Shown: positions 8,057 to 15,774, counted from the first letter of the stretch. The stretch: DNA of 22,740 nucleotides from JBEVNX01 sp040507895 (GCA_040507895.1 JBEVNX010000237.1:1-22740), one strand, 5' to 3'. The notes: a model not told the origin generated them from the letters alone. Numbers and translations: made by a program.

Positions 8057-10324
8057 TCACCACCCCGCCGCATCGGCGAGCTGTCGCCCGAGCGCCTGCC
8101 AATCCACGGCGCCGAGCACGTTCGAGAAGTCGTCGGTCCAAGGCCTCGCATCCGACGCGATCGGCAGCGGCTGCCAGCGCGGGTCGGCGTCGATCGCTCC
8201 GAGATCTCCGCCGCTGCGCGCCATGACGACCCAGCGCGACGAGTCCTGCCCGCGAGCGAGCGCTTCGCCAGGCGGATCCTCCCGGATCCGAGCGACGAGC
8301 CCTCGGTCCGCAGCGAGGGCACCGAGCACCCGGCGGAGATCGAGCAGCCGGTGTGAGACGTGAAAGGCGACGCGGCCGCCGGGCGCGAGCTTCTGGAGGT
8401 AGAGCTCGAGTGCCTCGCGGGTGACGAGGTGAACCGGGATCGAGTCGGAGCTGAACGCGTCGAGCACGATCAGGTCGTAGGCTCCCGCCGGCGCCTCGCG
8501 TAGCCGCAAGCGCGCATCGCCTGCTACGATCACCGGAACAACCGCACGACAGTCCATCAGGAACGTGAAGTAGCGCTCGTCACGGGCGATCGCGATCATT
8601 CCGGGATCGATCTCGTAAAAGGTCCACTGATCGCCGGGCCGCGCGTATGATGCCATGGCTCCAGCCCCGAGACCGACGGCCGCCACGCGGACGGACGACG
8701 ACGAGTCATCGACCGCCGCGAATAGCTGCCCGAGCGGGCCGCGGCGATGATAGTACGACATAGGCTCCCGTCTGTCGTCGCGATCGAGGCTTTGCCGACC
8801 GTGGATCGTGTTGCCGTGCACCAGCACGTGGAAGCGCTCGGCGCGGTCGTGGGTCACGCGCAGCACGCCGAAGAAGCTCCGCTCTTCGTGGATCAGCACG
8901 GACGGGCTGAGCGGCGCGACTAAGCCCGCGAGCACGATCGCCCCGAGGCCGAGTGCGAAGCGAACCGGTCGCTCGACGAACGAGTAGCAGAGGAGAGCGG
9001 GGACCAGGTAGACGGCGAGCTGCGCGACGCGGCTCGTCGCTGCGCCGAGCGTCCGGGCCCCGAGCGAGGTGGCAGCGAGGAGTGCCGCCAGACCCGCCGC
9101 CACGGCAACGTCCGGCCAGACGAGCCGCGGCTTCGGCCCACTGCGTCCGAGCAGGCACACGAGCACGATCGCCAGCGGGTATTCCGTCACGCCGCGGAAA
9201 ACGAGCGGCGCGAGGATCGCGTTGCAAACTCCGCCGAGGACGCCGCCGAGCGAAACCCATAGATAGTATTCGGTCAGACGAGCGGCGGAAGGACGGTCGG
9301 CGGCGAGCGCGCCATGACAGGACCCGGCGCCGAGAAAGAGCGCGAGCAGGTGAAGGGGCAGTAGGAGAGCCGCAGGGCTCGAGGCGTCCGTGAGCATCGC
9401 GACCAACAGCGGCAGCGATACGAGGCAGACGGCCCGGCTGGCGAACAGCGCTCGCAGCGGCTGGTGGCGCGAGAAAGCCAGCACGAGCGTCACCAGATAG
9501 AGTGCGAGCGGCACGACCCAGAGGAGCGGCATCGACGCGAGATCCGTGGTGATGTAGGTGGTGGCGCCGAGCATCAGGCTCGAAGGCGCGAAGCTGAGGG
9601 CGACCCAGCGCGCACGTCGGGCGGCGTCGACGTCGTCCACCTCTGCCCGATCGCTCTCGATGGCCGGCGCCGACCGCCGTGTTCCCCAGAGCAGGCAGGC
9701 ACAAGCGATCACGACGCCAACGAGCAACCAATAGCCGAAGGACCACAGCTGGCTCTGCTCTCTGAGCGTCCACGCCGGCTCGACCAGCAATGGATACGCG
9801 AGTAGCCCCGCGAGGCTTCCGAAGTTGCTCGCCGCGTAGAGGAAGTACGGGTCTTGCGATCCACGGCTGCCGAGCGCGGCAAACCAGACCTGCAGCGCCG
9901 GCGCTGTGGCAGCCACGAGCAGGAACGGCAGTCCGGCCGAGCGGGCCAGCGCGCCGAGGAGCCACGTCACGGGCGTGGACTGACTCGTGGTCGCCCCGCT
10001 CGCGTCGACCGTCACCGGAAGTGTCACGGCGGCGATCGCCAGCGCCGCCACGTGCAGGGCCGCCTGCCGCCGCGGGCCGAGCCAGCTTGCGGCGGCGTGC
10101 GCGTAAGCATAGCCGGCGAGCAGCACGGCCTGGAAGAACAGCATGCAAGTCGTCCACACCGCCGGTGTCGCGCCGAGCGACGGCAGGACGAGCTTGCCGA
10201 GCATCGGCTCGATCACGAAGAGGAGCGCCGACGAGAGCATCATCGCCGCTGCGAAGAGCCAGGACTCGAGCGAGACGCTACGCTGGGAACGGCAGAGCCG
10301 GCCCGCGCGTGACATCGGTTTCAT
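8057..10324 (-). CDS. membrane-fused spermidine-synthase-like protein
   Basis: A 755-residue protein. Residues about 20-475 hold roughly a dozen hydrophobic helices, and residues about 480-755 form an aminopropyltransferase-like Rossmann domain. Visible motifs are HGNTIHG (503-509), the glycine loop VGLGAGAM (550-557), the acidic ligand end FYEIDP (569-574), DAFSSDSIP (622-630) with D622 and D627 at the expected catalytic and ligand positions, and the closing WTDDFSN. Such fusions occur in many bacteria, but their true substrate is not established. Polyamine synthesis is therefore a homology label, and an S-adenosyl-type transfer at the membrane is an alternative. No speD or other polyamine gene is nearby. 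ATG 10324 and ATG 10315 are both possible starts. The gene converges with the amidase (10-base gap). Confidence 0.88.
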   Translation of the reverse strand: MKPMSRAGRLCRSQRSVSLESWLFAAAMMLSSALLFVIEPMLGKLVLPSLGATPAVWTTCMLFFQAVLLAGYAYAHAAASWLGPRRQAALHVAALAIAAVTLPVTVDASGATTSQSTPVTWLLGALARSAGLPFLLVAATAPALQVWFAALGSRGSQDPYFLYAASNFGSLAGLLAYPLLVEPAWTLREQSQLWSFGYWLLVGVVIACACLLWGTRRSAPAIESDRAEVDDVDAARRARWVALSFAPSSLMLGATTYITTDLASMPLLWVVPLALYLVTLVLAFSRHQPLRALFASRAVCLVSLPLLVAMLTDASSPAALLLPLHLLALFLGAGSCHGALAADRPSAARLTEYYLWVSLGGVLGGVCNAILAPLVFRGVTEYPLAIVLVCLLGRSGPKPRLVWPDVAVAAGLAALLAATSLGARTLGAATSRVAQLAVYLVPALLCYSFVERPVRFALGLGAIVLAGLVAPLSPSVLIHEERSFFGVLRVTHDRAERFHVLVHGNTIHGRQSLDRDDRREPMSYYHRRGPLGQLFAAVDDSSSSVRVAAVGLGAGAMASYARPGDQWTFYEIDPGMIAIARDERYFTFLMDCRAVVPVIVAGDARLRLREAPAGAYDLIVLDAFSSDSIPVHLVTREALELYLQKLAPGGRVAFHVSHRLLDLRRVLGALAADRGLVARIREDPPGEALARGQDSSRWVVMARSGGDLGAIDADPRWQPLPIASDARPWTDDFSNVLGAVDWQALGRQLADAAGW

Positions 10325-10391
10325 CGCAGCTCACCATCCAGCCTTCCCGCGGCTCGTTGCAACGGCTCGTGGTTCGCGCCATCGTCTGCGG

Positions 10392-10547
10392 ATGCTCGCG
10401 AGCGAGTCGCGAATTCTCACCAGCACGGACTGCGGGTTCGACACCGCCGCCGGTCTCGGCGAGGTGGCCGAGGAGGTCGTGTGGAAAAAGCTCGAGGCGC
10501 TGCGCCAAAGCACCGATCTCGCCACACGGCGATTGCTCGGAGCGTGA
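10392..10547 (+). pseudogene. relict C-terminus of a cobalamin-independent methionine-synthase-like enzyme
   Basis: The last 51 codons of an open frame read like the C-terminal end of the MetE-like (Meth_synt_2) family. RILTSTDCGF is followed by a glycine-rich turn and then VVWKKLEALRQ, the usual terminal helix. The Cys of TDCGF matches the last zinc ligand of the family (DCG in MetE). The other roughly 300 residues are absent: upstream on this strand the frame runs antisense into the spermidine-synthase-like gene and loses all resemblance. The stop codon at 10545-10547 lies next to the Shine-Dalgarno of the DUF427 gene, as if the two were once neighbours in an operon. I read this as a 5'-truncated relict left by a rearrangement. 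It is recognised from memory of the family and has not been searched. Confidence 0.55.
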
Positions 10548-10558
10548 AGGAGGAGACC

Positions 10559-10843
10559 ATGCCGAAGGCCACCTGGAAGGGAGCCGTGCTCGCCGAAAGC
10601 GAACGCTGCGAGATCGTGGAGGGGAATCAATACTTCCCGCCGGACAGCATCCGCCGCGAGCACTTTCGCGAAAGCGCCACGCACACTACGTGTCCGTGGA
10701 AGGGAGTGGCCAGCTACTACGACGTCGTCGTGGACGGCGCGGTCAACAAAGACGCCGCCTGGTACTATCCCGACACGAAGCCGGCCGCGAACAACATCAA
10801 AGGCTACGTCGCGTTCTGGCACGGCGTGGAGGTGGAGGCGTAG
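10559..10843 (+). CDS. DUF427 family small protein
   Basis: A 94-residue soluble protein typical in length of single-domain DUF427 proteins. Recognisable family features are the early WKGAVLAES strand, YFPPDSI, the central T-x-CPWKGxASYYDV block (about residues 43-56), the Trp-Tyr-Tyr-Pro segment (WYYPDTKPAA) and IKGYVAFW near the end. The family has no firmly assigned reaction. The conserved Cys, Trp and Tyr residues suggest a ligand pocket, but that is inference. ATG 10559 is fixed by a very strong Shine-Dalgarno, AAGGAGG at 10547-10553, five bases upstream. The gene follows directly on the methionine-synthase-like relict and converges with the alpha/beta hydrolase at 11009. The 165 bases between them hold only weak hairpins and no clear terminator. 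Confidence 0.9.
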   Translation: MPKATWKGAVLAESERCEIVEGNQYFPPDSIRREHFRESATHTTCPWKGVASYYDVVVDGAVNKDAAWYYPDTKPAANNIKGYVAFWHGVEVEA

Positions 10844-11008
10844 CGCGGACCGAAGCGATTCGGCGAGGCTCGCCGCCTTGGCTCCGGATAGCCCGGCGGC
10901 TGTTCGGAGGTGCGCAGACCCGCTCGGCAGGTGTGTTTTGCGAGGTTAGCCGGCGACGAGTCCGGACTAAAAGAAGCTCGCCGACTCCACTTCGGTTGTG
11001 GCTGGAAA

Positions 11009-11632
11009 TTAGCCCACGAAACGCGCCACGGCCTCGGCGACTCGCTCTTCGTGACCGAAAAAGAAGTGGTCCGCGCCCGCGATGCGCGTGAGCTGGTTTT
11101 CGCCGGAGAAGCGCTCGACGGTCGTCTCGAGGACGGGCCAAGGGCAGTACGGATCACGATCCCCGGCGACGAAGAGCTTCGCCTTGCGCGAGCCGACGAT
11201 CGGCGCTGCGTCGAGCATCGACACCGGCAGCGCGATCGCGAACAGCCGGTCGACCGCCTCGGCGTCGTGTCCGGCGAGTAGCGCCACAATGGAGCCGAAA
11301 GAGTACCCTCCGAGGCAGATCTTCGCCTGCGACGAGCGCTCGCGCAGCCAGGCGACGGCTGCGCGAGCATCGTCCGCCTCGCCCGTGCCGCCCCCGAAGC
11401 CTCCCTCGCTCCCTCCGACGCCGCGGAAGTTGAAGCGCAACGTGGCGACGCCGTGCTCGGCCAGCGCCCACGCAGCGGCCATCACGACCGAGTTGTCCAT
11501 GTCGCCGCCGTACTGTGGGTGCGGATGACACACGATCGCGGCTCGCGGCGCGTCCGGCGGCAGCACGGCGCGACCCTCGAGGGTGAGATGACCGCTCGCG
11601 AAGCGCACCGACTCTTCCTTCACGCGTTCCAT
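11009..11632 (-). CDS. alpha/beta hydrolase, COG2945-like
   Basis: A 207-residue soluble alpha/beta hydrolase. The early HPHPQYGGDMDN block (36-47) is the signature of the COG2945 group. The nucleophile elbow is GYSFG with S111, the acid is D158 or D160 in GDRDPYCP, and the histidine is H189 in GADHFFF. RFNFRGVGGSEG (66-77) is the conserved strand and turn near the oxyanion hole. Length fits the family; the substrate is unknown. ATG 11632 lies just before the conserved start. The frame stays open far upstream, but that extension is antisense to the esterase at 11858 and has no homology. The gene is divergent from that esterase across 225 bases, and a 12-base palindrome sits 14 bases upstream of its start. 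Confidence 0.87.
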   Translation of the reverse strand: MERVKEESVRFASGHLTLEGRAVLPPDAPRAAIVCHPHPQYGGDMDNSVVMAAAWALAEHGVATLRFNFRGVGGSEGGFGGGTGEADDARAAVAWLRERSSQAKICLGGYSFGSIVALLAGHDAEAVDRLFAIALPVSMLDAAPIVGSRKAKLFVAGDRDPYCPWPVLETTVERFSGENQLTRIAGADHFFFGHEERVAEAVARFVG

Positions 11633-11645
11633 GGCGGCGTTGGTT

Positions 11646-11657
11646 GAACCATGGTTC
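11646..11657. promoter_or_regulatory. 12-base perfect palindrome, possible operator
   Basis: GAACCATGGTTC is a perfect palindrome in the divergent intergenic region, 14 bases upstream of the ATG at 11632 (minus). Position and symmetry suit a dimeric repressor site. No regulator gene is adjacent, so this is only a candidate. Confidence 0.25.
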
Positions 11658-11758
11658 CGTGAGCTCTGACAACCGAGAGGCGCGATGCCTTCCAGACTCA
11701 GAAGCTCGAGACCTCCGATCTCCGGGGCTTGAATCGAGCCTCGCCGCGCAGCCTCGGA

Positions 11759-11788
11759 TTGAACCCTACAGGCTGGATCATCTATACC
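11759..11788 (+). promoter_or_regulatory. possible sigma-70 promoter for the HSL-type esterase
   Basis: TTGAAC at 11759-11764 and TATACC at 11783-11788 are separated by 18 bases, each matching four of six consensus positions. A hairpin of CCGCGG repeats (11804-11809 and 11817-11822, 7-base loop) lies in the presumed leader, before the Shine-Dalgarno AAGGAG at 11846-11851. This local AT-richer patch stands out in high-GC sequence. Confidence 0.3.
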
Positions 11789-11857
11789 GGCCAGCGGACC
11801 ACCCCGCGGCGAAGCTCCGCGGCGCCTGAAGAAGAGAGAGGGCAAAAGGAGAAAGCC

Positions 11858-12748
11858 ATGTCCCAGCAGCAACTCGAAACGCTCATTCAGCAGCTCAAGG
11901 CGAATCCGGTACTCGAGCAACCGTCGATCGAGGCGGTGCGAGCCGGCTTCGAACAGATGGGGGCGATGTTCCCAGTACCAGGCGACGTCAAGCGCGAGCC
12001 CGTCACGGCGGGAGGCGTCAAGGCGGAATGGCTGAGCGCACCCGAAGCCGCGGCCGACCGCGTCGTCCTCTACTTGCACGGCGGCGGCTACGTGATCGGC
12101 TCGATCAACACGCACCGCGCGCTCGGAGCAAGCGTGTCGCGAGCGGCCAAGGCGCGCGTGTTGTTGATCGACTACCGCCTCGCGCCCGAGCACCCGCATC
12201 CGGCGGCCGTGGAAGACGCCGTCTCCGCCTACCGCTTCCTGCTTCAGCAGGGAATCTCGCCGAAGCGCGTCGCCCTCGCCGGCGACTCGGCGGGCGGCGG
12301 TCTCGTCGTCGCCACACTGGTGGCGCTGCGCGACGCCGGGGAAAAGCTGCCGGCCACGGGCGTGTGCCTGTCGCCCTGGATCGATCTCGAGTGCCTCGGC
12401 GAATCGATGACGACCAAGGCCGCTGTCGATCCCATGGTGCAGAAGGAGGGCGTGCTGCAGCTCGCCGCTCACTATCTCGGTGGCAAGAGCCCGCGCACGC
12501 CGCTTGCCGCACCGCTCTACGCCGACCTCTCCGGCCTGCCGCCGCTGCTCATCCAGGTCGGCACCGCCGAGACGCTGCTCGATGACGCTTCCCGCCTCGC
12601 CGAGCGAGCGCGCAAAGCCGGCGTGAACGTCACCTACGATCCGTGGGAGGGGATGATCCACGTCTGGCAGCTGTTCGCGCCGATGCTCGACGAGGGTAAG
12701 CAGGCGATCGACAAGTTCGGGGCGTTCATCCAGAAGCAGACGGCCTGA
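11858..12748 (+). CDS. alpha/beta hydrolase fold-3 esterase, HSL family
   Basis: A 296-residue soluble esterase/lipase of the hormone-sensitive-lipase type. HGGG at residues 74-77 forms the oxyanion hole, GDSAGG has the nucleophile S144, and H268 in GMIHVW is the catalytic histidine. At the usual acid position the sequence reads GTAETLLDD, with E238 where many relatives have Asp; D242 is the alternative. The N-terminal 40 residues form the helical cap usual for the family. ATG 11858 is supported by AAGGAG at 11846-11851. The natural substrate cannot be read from sequence, though short acyl esters are typical. It has its own likely promoter and is followed 52 bases later by an unknown gene on the same strand. 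Confidence 0.9.
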   Translation: MSQQQLETLIQQLKANPVLEQPSIEAVRAGFEQMGAMFPVPGDVKREPVTAGGVKAEWLSAPEAAADRVVLYLHGGGYVIGSINTHRALGASVSRAAKARVLLIDYRLAPEHPHPAAVEDAVSAYRFLLQQGISPKRVALAGDSAGGGLVVATLVALRDAGEKLPATGVCLSPWIDLECLGESMTTKAAVDPMVQKEGVLQLAAHYLGGKSPRTPLAAPLYADLSGLPPLLIQVGTAETLLDDASRLAERARKAGVNVTYDPWEGMIHVWQLFAPMLDEGKQAIDKFGAFIQKQTA

Positions 12749-12800
12749 CAGCGACCCGAAGCGCTTCTGGCGGCTTGGCTTTGGTCTATCGCTGGGGAGC

Positions 12801-13373
12801 GTGTCGATCCACGACTTCTTCGCCGGGCGCGACGTTGACGTGTCGGGCTTGGCCGCGTATCTCGACCGGCTCGACAGCGAGCGGCGCGTCGCGGAAACGC
12901 GCGCGCTCGCCGGCGCCGAGCAAGCGCGACTTTTCGAGGCGGCCGCGGGCGTCCGACCGGTCACGCTCGACGACTTCGTACCCGTGGCCATGCCGCCGCT
13001 CCATTCCGTGATCCACTACGGACGAAACTCGCTGCCGTTGTTTCGGCTCTTCGAGAAGCGCTTCTGTCGTCCCGACCGCGACGGCGGAGAGCTGTGGGGC
13101 TACAACGAGCAGCCCTGGAAGACGCTGACCGGGCCGGGTTATTTCGTGGCCAGGCAAGAGAGCGCTGAAGAGGTCGTCATCGACTATTGCGAGGTGCCTC
13201 CGCGCAAGCCTGTCGAGTGGCCGCCCATCCTGCCAAACTCCGCGCGCCTCTCCCGCTTCATCTACCATCGGACGCGCGACTTCATGCGCGGCGTGTCGCA
13301 GCACGTGACGATCGGTCGCGCGACCCGCGAGGGCAAGCCGATGGACAACTGGTTCGTGCTCTGCCGGAGCTAG
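12801..13373 (+). CDS. unrecognised protein of 190 residues
   Basis: I do not recognise this family. The frame is open from GTG 12801 to 13373 with codon use like its neighbours. The protein has an N-terminal helical part (about residues 12-50, ending in a TLDDFVPV segment) and a C-terminal half of alternating hydrophobic strands. That half is rich in aromatics and prolines (ELWGYNEQPWKTLTGPGYF, then DYCEVPPRKPVEWPP). It ends in a basic helix-like stretch and MDNWFVLCRS. There is no signal peptide, no membrane helix and no obvious catalytic motif. The aromatic-rich strands could form a small ligand-binding barrel, which is speculation. The start is uncertain because no good ribosome binding site is visible. 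It lies on the same strand, 52 bases after the esterase. Confidence 0.65.
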   Translation: MSIHDFFAGRDVDVSGLAAYLDRLDSERRVAETRALAGAEQARLFEAAAGVRPVTLDDFVPVAMPPLHSVIHYGRNSLPLFRLFEKRFCRPDRDGGELWGYNEQPWKTLTGPGYFVARQESAEEVVIDYCEVPPRKPVEWPPILPNSARLSRFIYHRTRDFMRGVSQHVTIGRATREGKPMDNWFVLCRS

Positions 13374-13475
13374 TGGCCAGCAACAACTGGACCGGCAACG
13401 GCAGCCGAGTCTGTGGGGGCTTGCCTTGGTCCGGATTCGTCCAGGGCGGCGAGCCTCGCAGACTCCGCTATCGTC

Positions 13476-13493
13476 GCGGCCTCTAGAGGCCGC
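13476..13493. repeat. 18-base perfect palindrome between convergent genes
   Basis: GCGGCCTCTAGAGGCCGC reads the same on both strands and includes the stop codon of the minus-strand membrane protein gene. It lies in the 109-base gap between two convergent genes, so it could help end transcription in both directions. It has no intervening loop and no T-run, so a classical terminator is not shown. Confidence 0.35.
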
Positions 13494-13917
13494 TAGTCCC
13501 GGAGCCGGTCACCACTTCGGCGATCGGCGACCGGCGCGGGTGGAGCCAGATCAGCACGCCGGCGAGAGCGAAGAGGATCGGCACGTCTCCGACGAGGTGC
13601 ATCATCTCCTGCTCCTGCACGAACGAATCGTAGGTCATCACCGCGCCGTGCAGGATGCTCGACAGGATCGTGAAGTCGAGCAGGATCGCGTGCCGCTCCG
13701 GATCACGTGCCGCGACCAGCAGGCAGACGCCGAGCGCGAAATAGACGGCGATGATCATCCGCTCGTAAGCCGGATGCATCGACGGGTGTGCCCAGCGAAA
13801 GCCGCTCGGCCAGAGATCGAACATGAACGGCAAGAGCAGCGTGAGAAACGCGCCGGTCGCGACCATGACGATGCGGAGGTAGAGGAGTCGCGTCTCGGCT
13901 GTCATCCCGTGGACCAT
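13483..13917 (-). CDS. small four-helix membrane protein, DUF6632-like
   Basis: A 144-residue integral membrane protein with four hydrophobic segments at about residues 12-32, 54-71, 80-95 and 108-125. Short polar loops between them contain ARDPERHAILLDFTI and ILHGAVMTYDSF. This pattern (AARNP- or AARDP-like loop, then a helix with S-x-x-HGA) resembles the DUF6632 group as I remember it. No function is known to me. Starts at ATG 13917 or ATG 13905 are both possible; neither has a good Shine-Dalgarno. It is divergent from the DNA glycosylase gene across 65 bases, and its stop codon lies inside an 18-base palindrome. Confidence 0.75.
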   Translation of the reverse strand: MVHGMTAETRLLYLRIVMVATGAFLTLLLPFMFDLWPSGFRWAHPSMHPAYERMIIAVYFALGVCLLVAARDPERHAILLDFTILSSILHGAVMTYDSFVQEQEMMHLVGDVPILFALAGVLIWLHPRRSPIAEVVTGSGTSGL

Positions 13918-13982
13918 AGCAATGTGCCTCGCCCATGCAATCGGATTGAGAGGGCGAGCGGACGGTGTCAGGATCGCGGCTC

Positions 13983-14882
13983 TTGCCCGAGTACCCCGAC
14001 ATCACCGTCTACCTCGAGCATCTCGAGCCGCTCATTGCCGGCAAGCGCCTCGAGCGCCTACGCCTGGCGAGCCCCTTCTTTTTGCGCTCGGTCGATCCGC
14101 CGATCCGGGAAGCGGAAGGCCGGCGAGTGACCGGCCTTTCGCGGCTCGGCAAACGGATCGTTCTGGAGCTCGAGATCGGGTGGTTCTTGGTGTTCCACTT
14201 GATGATCGCCGGCCGGCTCCGGTGGCGGCCGCGCGGAGCCAAGATCGCCGGAAAGGTCGGCCTGGCGGCGTTCGACTTCGAAAGCGGTACCCTGCTGGTC
14301 ACCGAGGCGAGCTCCAAGAAACGGGCGTCGCTCTATTTCGTGCGCGGGCAGGAGGCCCTGCGCTCCCACGACCCCGGCGGCCTCGAGGTCCTCGACACCG
14401 ACCTCGCCGCTTTCCGCGCCGCGCTCGTGCGCGAGAGCCATACGTTGAAACGCGCGCTCACCGATCCGCGCTTGTTCAGCGGCATCGGGAACGCGTATTC
14501 GGACGAGATCCTTCATCGCGCTCGCCTCTCGCCCGTTCAGCTCACGCGGCAGCTCGACGACGCCGAGATCGAGCGCCTGTTCGAGGCCACCCGGGCGACG
14601 CTCGTCGAGTGGACCGAGCGCTTACGCCGCGAGACGGGGCCTCGCTTCCCCGAGAAGGTCACGGCGTTTCGCGACGGCATGGCCGTGCACGGCCGCTATC
14701 GCCTCCCATGCCCCGATTGCGGCGCGCCGGTCCAGCGCATCACCTACGCGGAAAACGAGACGAACTACTGCGCTCGCTGTCAGACCGGCGGAAAGCTGCT
14801 CGCCGACCGCTCGCTTTCGCGGCTCATGAAGGACGACTGGCCGCGGACCCTCGAAGAGATGGAAGAGCTGCGTGCCCGCTGA
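13983..14882 (+). CDS. Fpg/Nei-family DNA glycosylase with TTG start
   Basis: A base-excision-repair glycosylase/AP lyase that removes oxidised bases. These enzymes use the N-terminal proline after Met removal. Starting at TTG 13983 gives M-P-E-Y-P-D, placing the nucleophile Pro and catalytic Glu correctly; the upstream GTG 13965 would bury them behind six extra residues. AGGA at 13970-13973 gives a suitable ribosome binding site. From that start the protein has 299 residues. Other family marks are K57 in RLGKRIV, HLMIAGRLR (72-80), GIGNAYSDEI (167-176) and a C-terminal zinc finger with C243, C246, C263 and C266. The finger has N258 where classical Fpg has the DNA-contacting Arg (five residues before the third Cys). 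The gene overlaps the next one by 11 bases. Confidence 0.9.
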   Translation: MPEYPDITVYLEHLEPLIAGKRLERLRLASPFFLRSVDPPIREAEGRRVTGLSRLGKRIVLELEIGWFLVFHLMIAGRLRWRPRGAKIAGKVGLAAFDFESGTLLVTEASSKKRASLYFVRGQEALRSHDPGGLEVLDTDLAAFRAALVRESHTLKRALTDPRLFSGIGNAYSDEILHRARLSPVQLTRQLDDAEIERLFEATRATLVEWTERLRRETGPRFPEKVTAFRDGMAVHGRYRLPCPDCGAPVQRITYAENETNYCARCQTGGKLLADRSLSRLMKDDWPRTLEEMEELRAR

Positions 14883-15774
14883 GCTCGCCGCCCGGCTCGA
14901 GGTGCTGGCCGCGGCGCTGCTCTTCTCGACGGGCGGAGCGGCCATCAAGGCTTGCTCGCTGACGAGCTGGCAAGTCGCAGGATCTCGCTCCGCGATCGCT
15001 TTCCTCGCGGTGCTGGTCCTCCTACCTCGAAGCCGGGCGCGCTGGGCCGGCGTGTCGCTATCGGTCGGCTTCGCTTACGCGGGGACGATGGTGCTGTTCG
15101 TCGTCGCCAACAAGCTCACCACGGCGGCCAGCACGATCTTCCTCCAGTACACCTCGCCTCTCTACCTCGTGCTCGCCGGCCCCCTGCTTCTCCACGAGCC
15201 CGTGCGCGCGCGCGATCTCGTCTATCTCGCCGTGCTCGGGGCGAGCCTGGCACTGTTCTTCGTCGACTCCCCGGCTAGCTCGCAAAGCGCGCCACAGCCG
15301 GTGCTCGGCAACGCGCTCGCGCTCCTTTCCGGCGCCTTCTGGGCCGCCACGGCTCTCGGCCTGCGGTGGATGGCGCGGCCCGGGGGCGGCGGCGCTCCGG
15401 TCGAGACGGCCGTCGCCTGTGGCAACCTGGTCGCGTTCCTCGCCTGCCTCCCCGCTTTGTTGCCGCTGCGTGCCTCCACGGGCGATGTCGCGATCGTCCT
15501 CTATCTGGGCATCTTCCAGGTCGCCGGAGCGTACTACTTCCTGACGCGCGGCCTACGCGTCGTGCCGGTGCTCGAGGCCTCGCTCCTGTTGCTGCTCGAG
15601 CCGGTGCTGAACCCGGTCTGGGCGTGGCTTTTGCACGCGGAGAGGCCTGGACCCTGGTCTATCGCCGGCGGCGCCGTGATCTTGGTCGCCACGGCCGTGA
15701 AATCGTGGGACGACGCGCGCGCAGCGATCCGACGCTCCTTACCAGACGTGCAGTCACACGGCTGCGGAGCGTGA
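14872..15774 (+). CDS. EamA-family (DMT superfamily) transporter
   Basis: A 300-residue inner-membrane protein with about ten hydrophobic helices in two EamA repeats. The first repeat shows the typical TTAASTIFLQYTSPLYL and LLLHEPV segments, and the second GAYYFLTRGLRVVPVLEASLLLLLEPVLNPVWAWLLHAERP split across helices. These match drug/metabolite exporters such as RhaT/YdcZ-like proteins, most of which export amino acids or metabolites. GTG 14872 overlaps the glycosylase stop by 11 bases, with GGAAGAG eight to ten bases upstream, so translation is probably coupled. The substrate is unknown. The last codons lie within a hairpin-capable sequence (15732-15772). Confidence 0.9.
   Translation: MPAELAARLEVLAAALLFSTGGAAIKACSLTSWQVAGSRSAIAFLAVLVLLPRSRARWAGVSLSVGFAYAGTMVLFVVANKLTTAASTIFLQYTSPLYLVLAGPLLLHEPVRARDLVYLAVLGASLALFFVDSPASSQSAPQPVLGNALALLSGAFWAATALGLRWMARPGGGGAPVETAVACGNLVAFLACLPALLPLRASTGDVAIVLYLGIFQVAGAYYFLTRGLRVVPVLEASLLLLLEPVLNPVWAWLLHAERPGPWSIAGGAVILVATAVKSWDDARAAIRRSLPDVQSHGCGA

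Noticed and set aside
6351..8363. A 670-codon open frame on the plus strand across the amidase
   Set aside because: It is out of frame with the amidase, whose triad and spacings are intact, and the translation is Arg- and Ser-rich without motifs.
10872..10900. GCCGCC/GGCGGC hairpin after DUF427 as a terminator
   Set aside because: The loop is 17 bases and no T-run follows; the pairing is expected by chance at this GC content.
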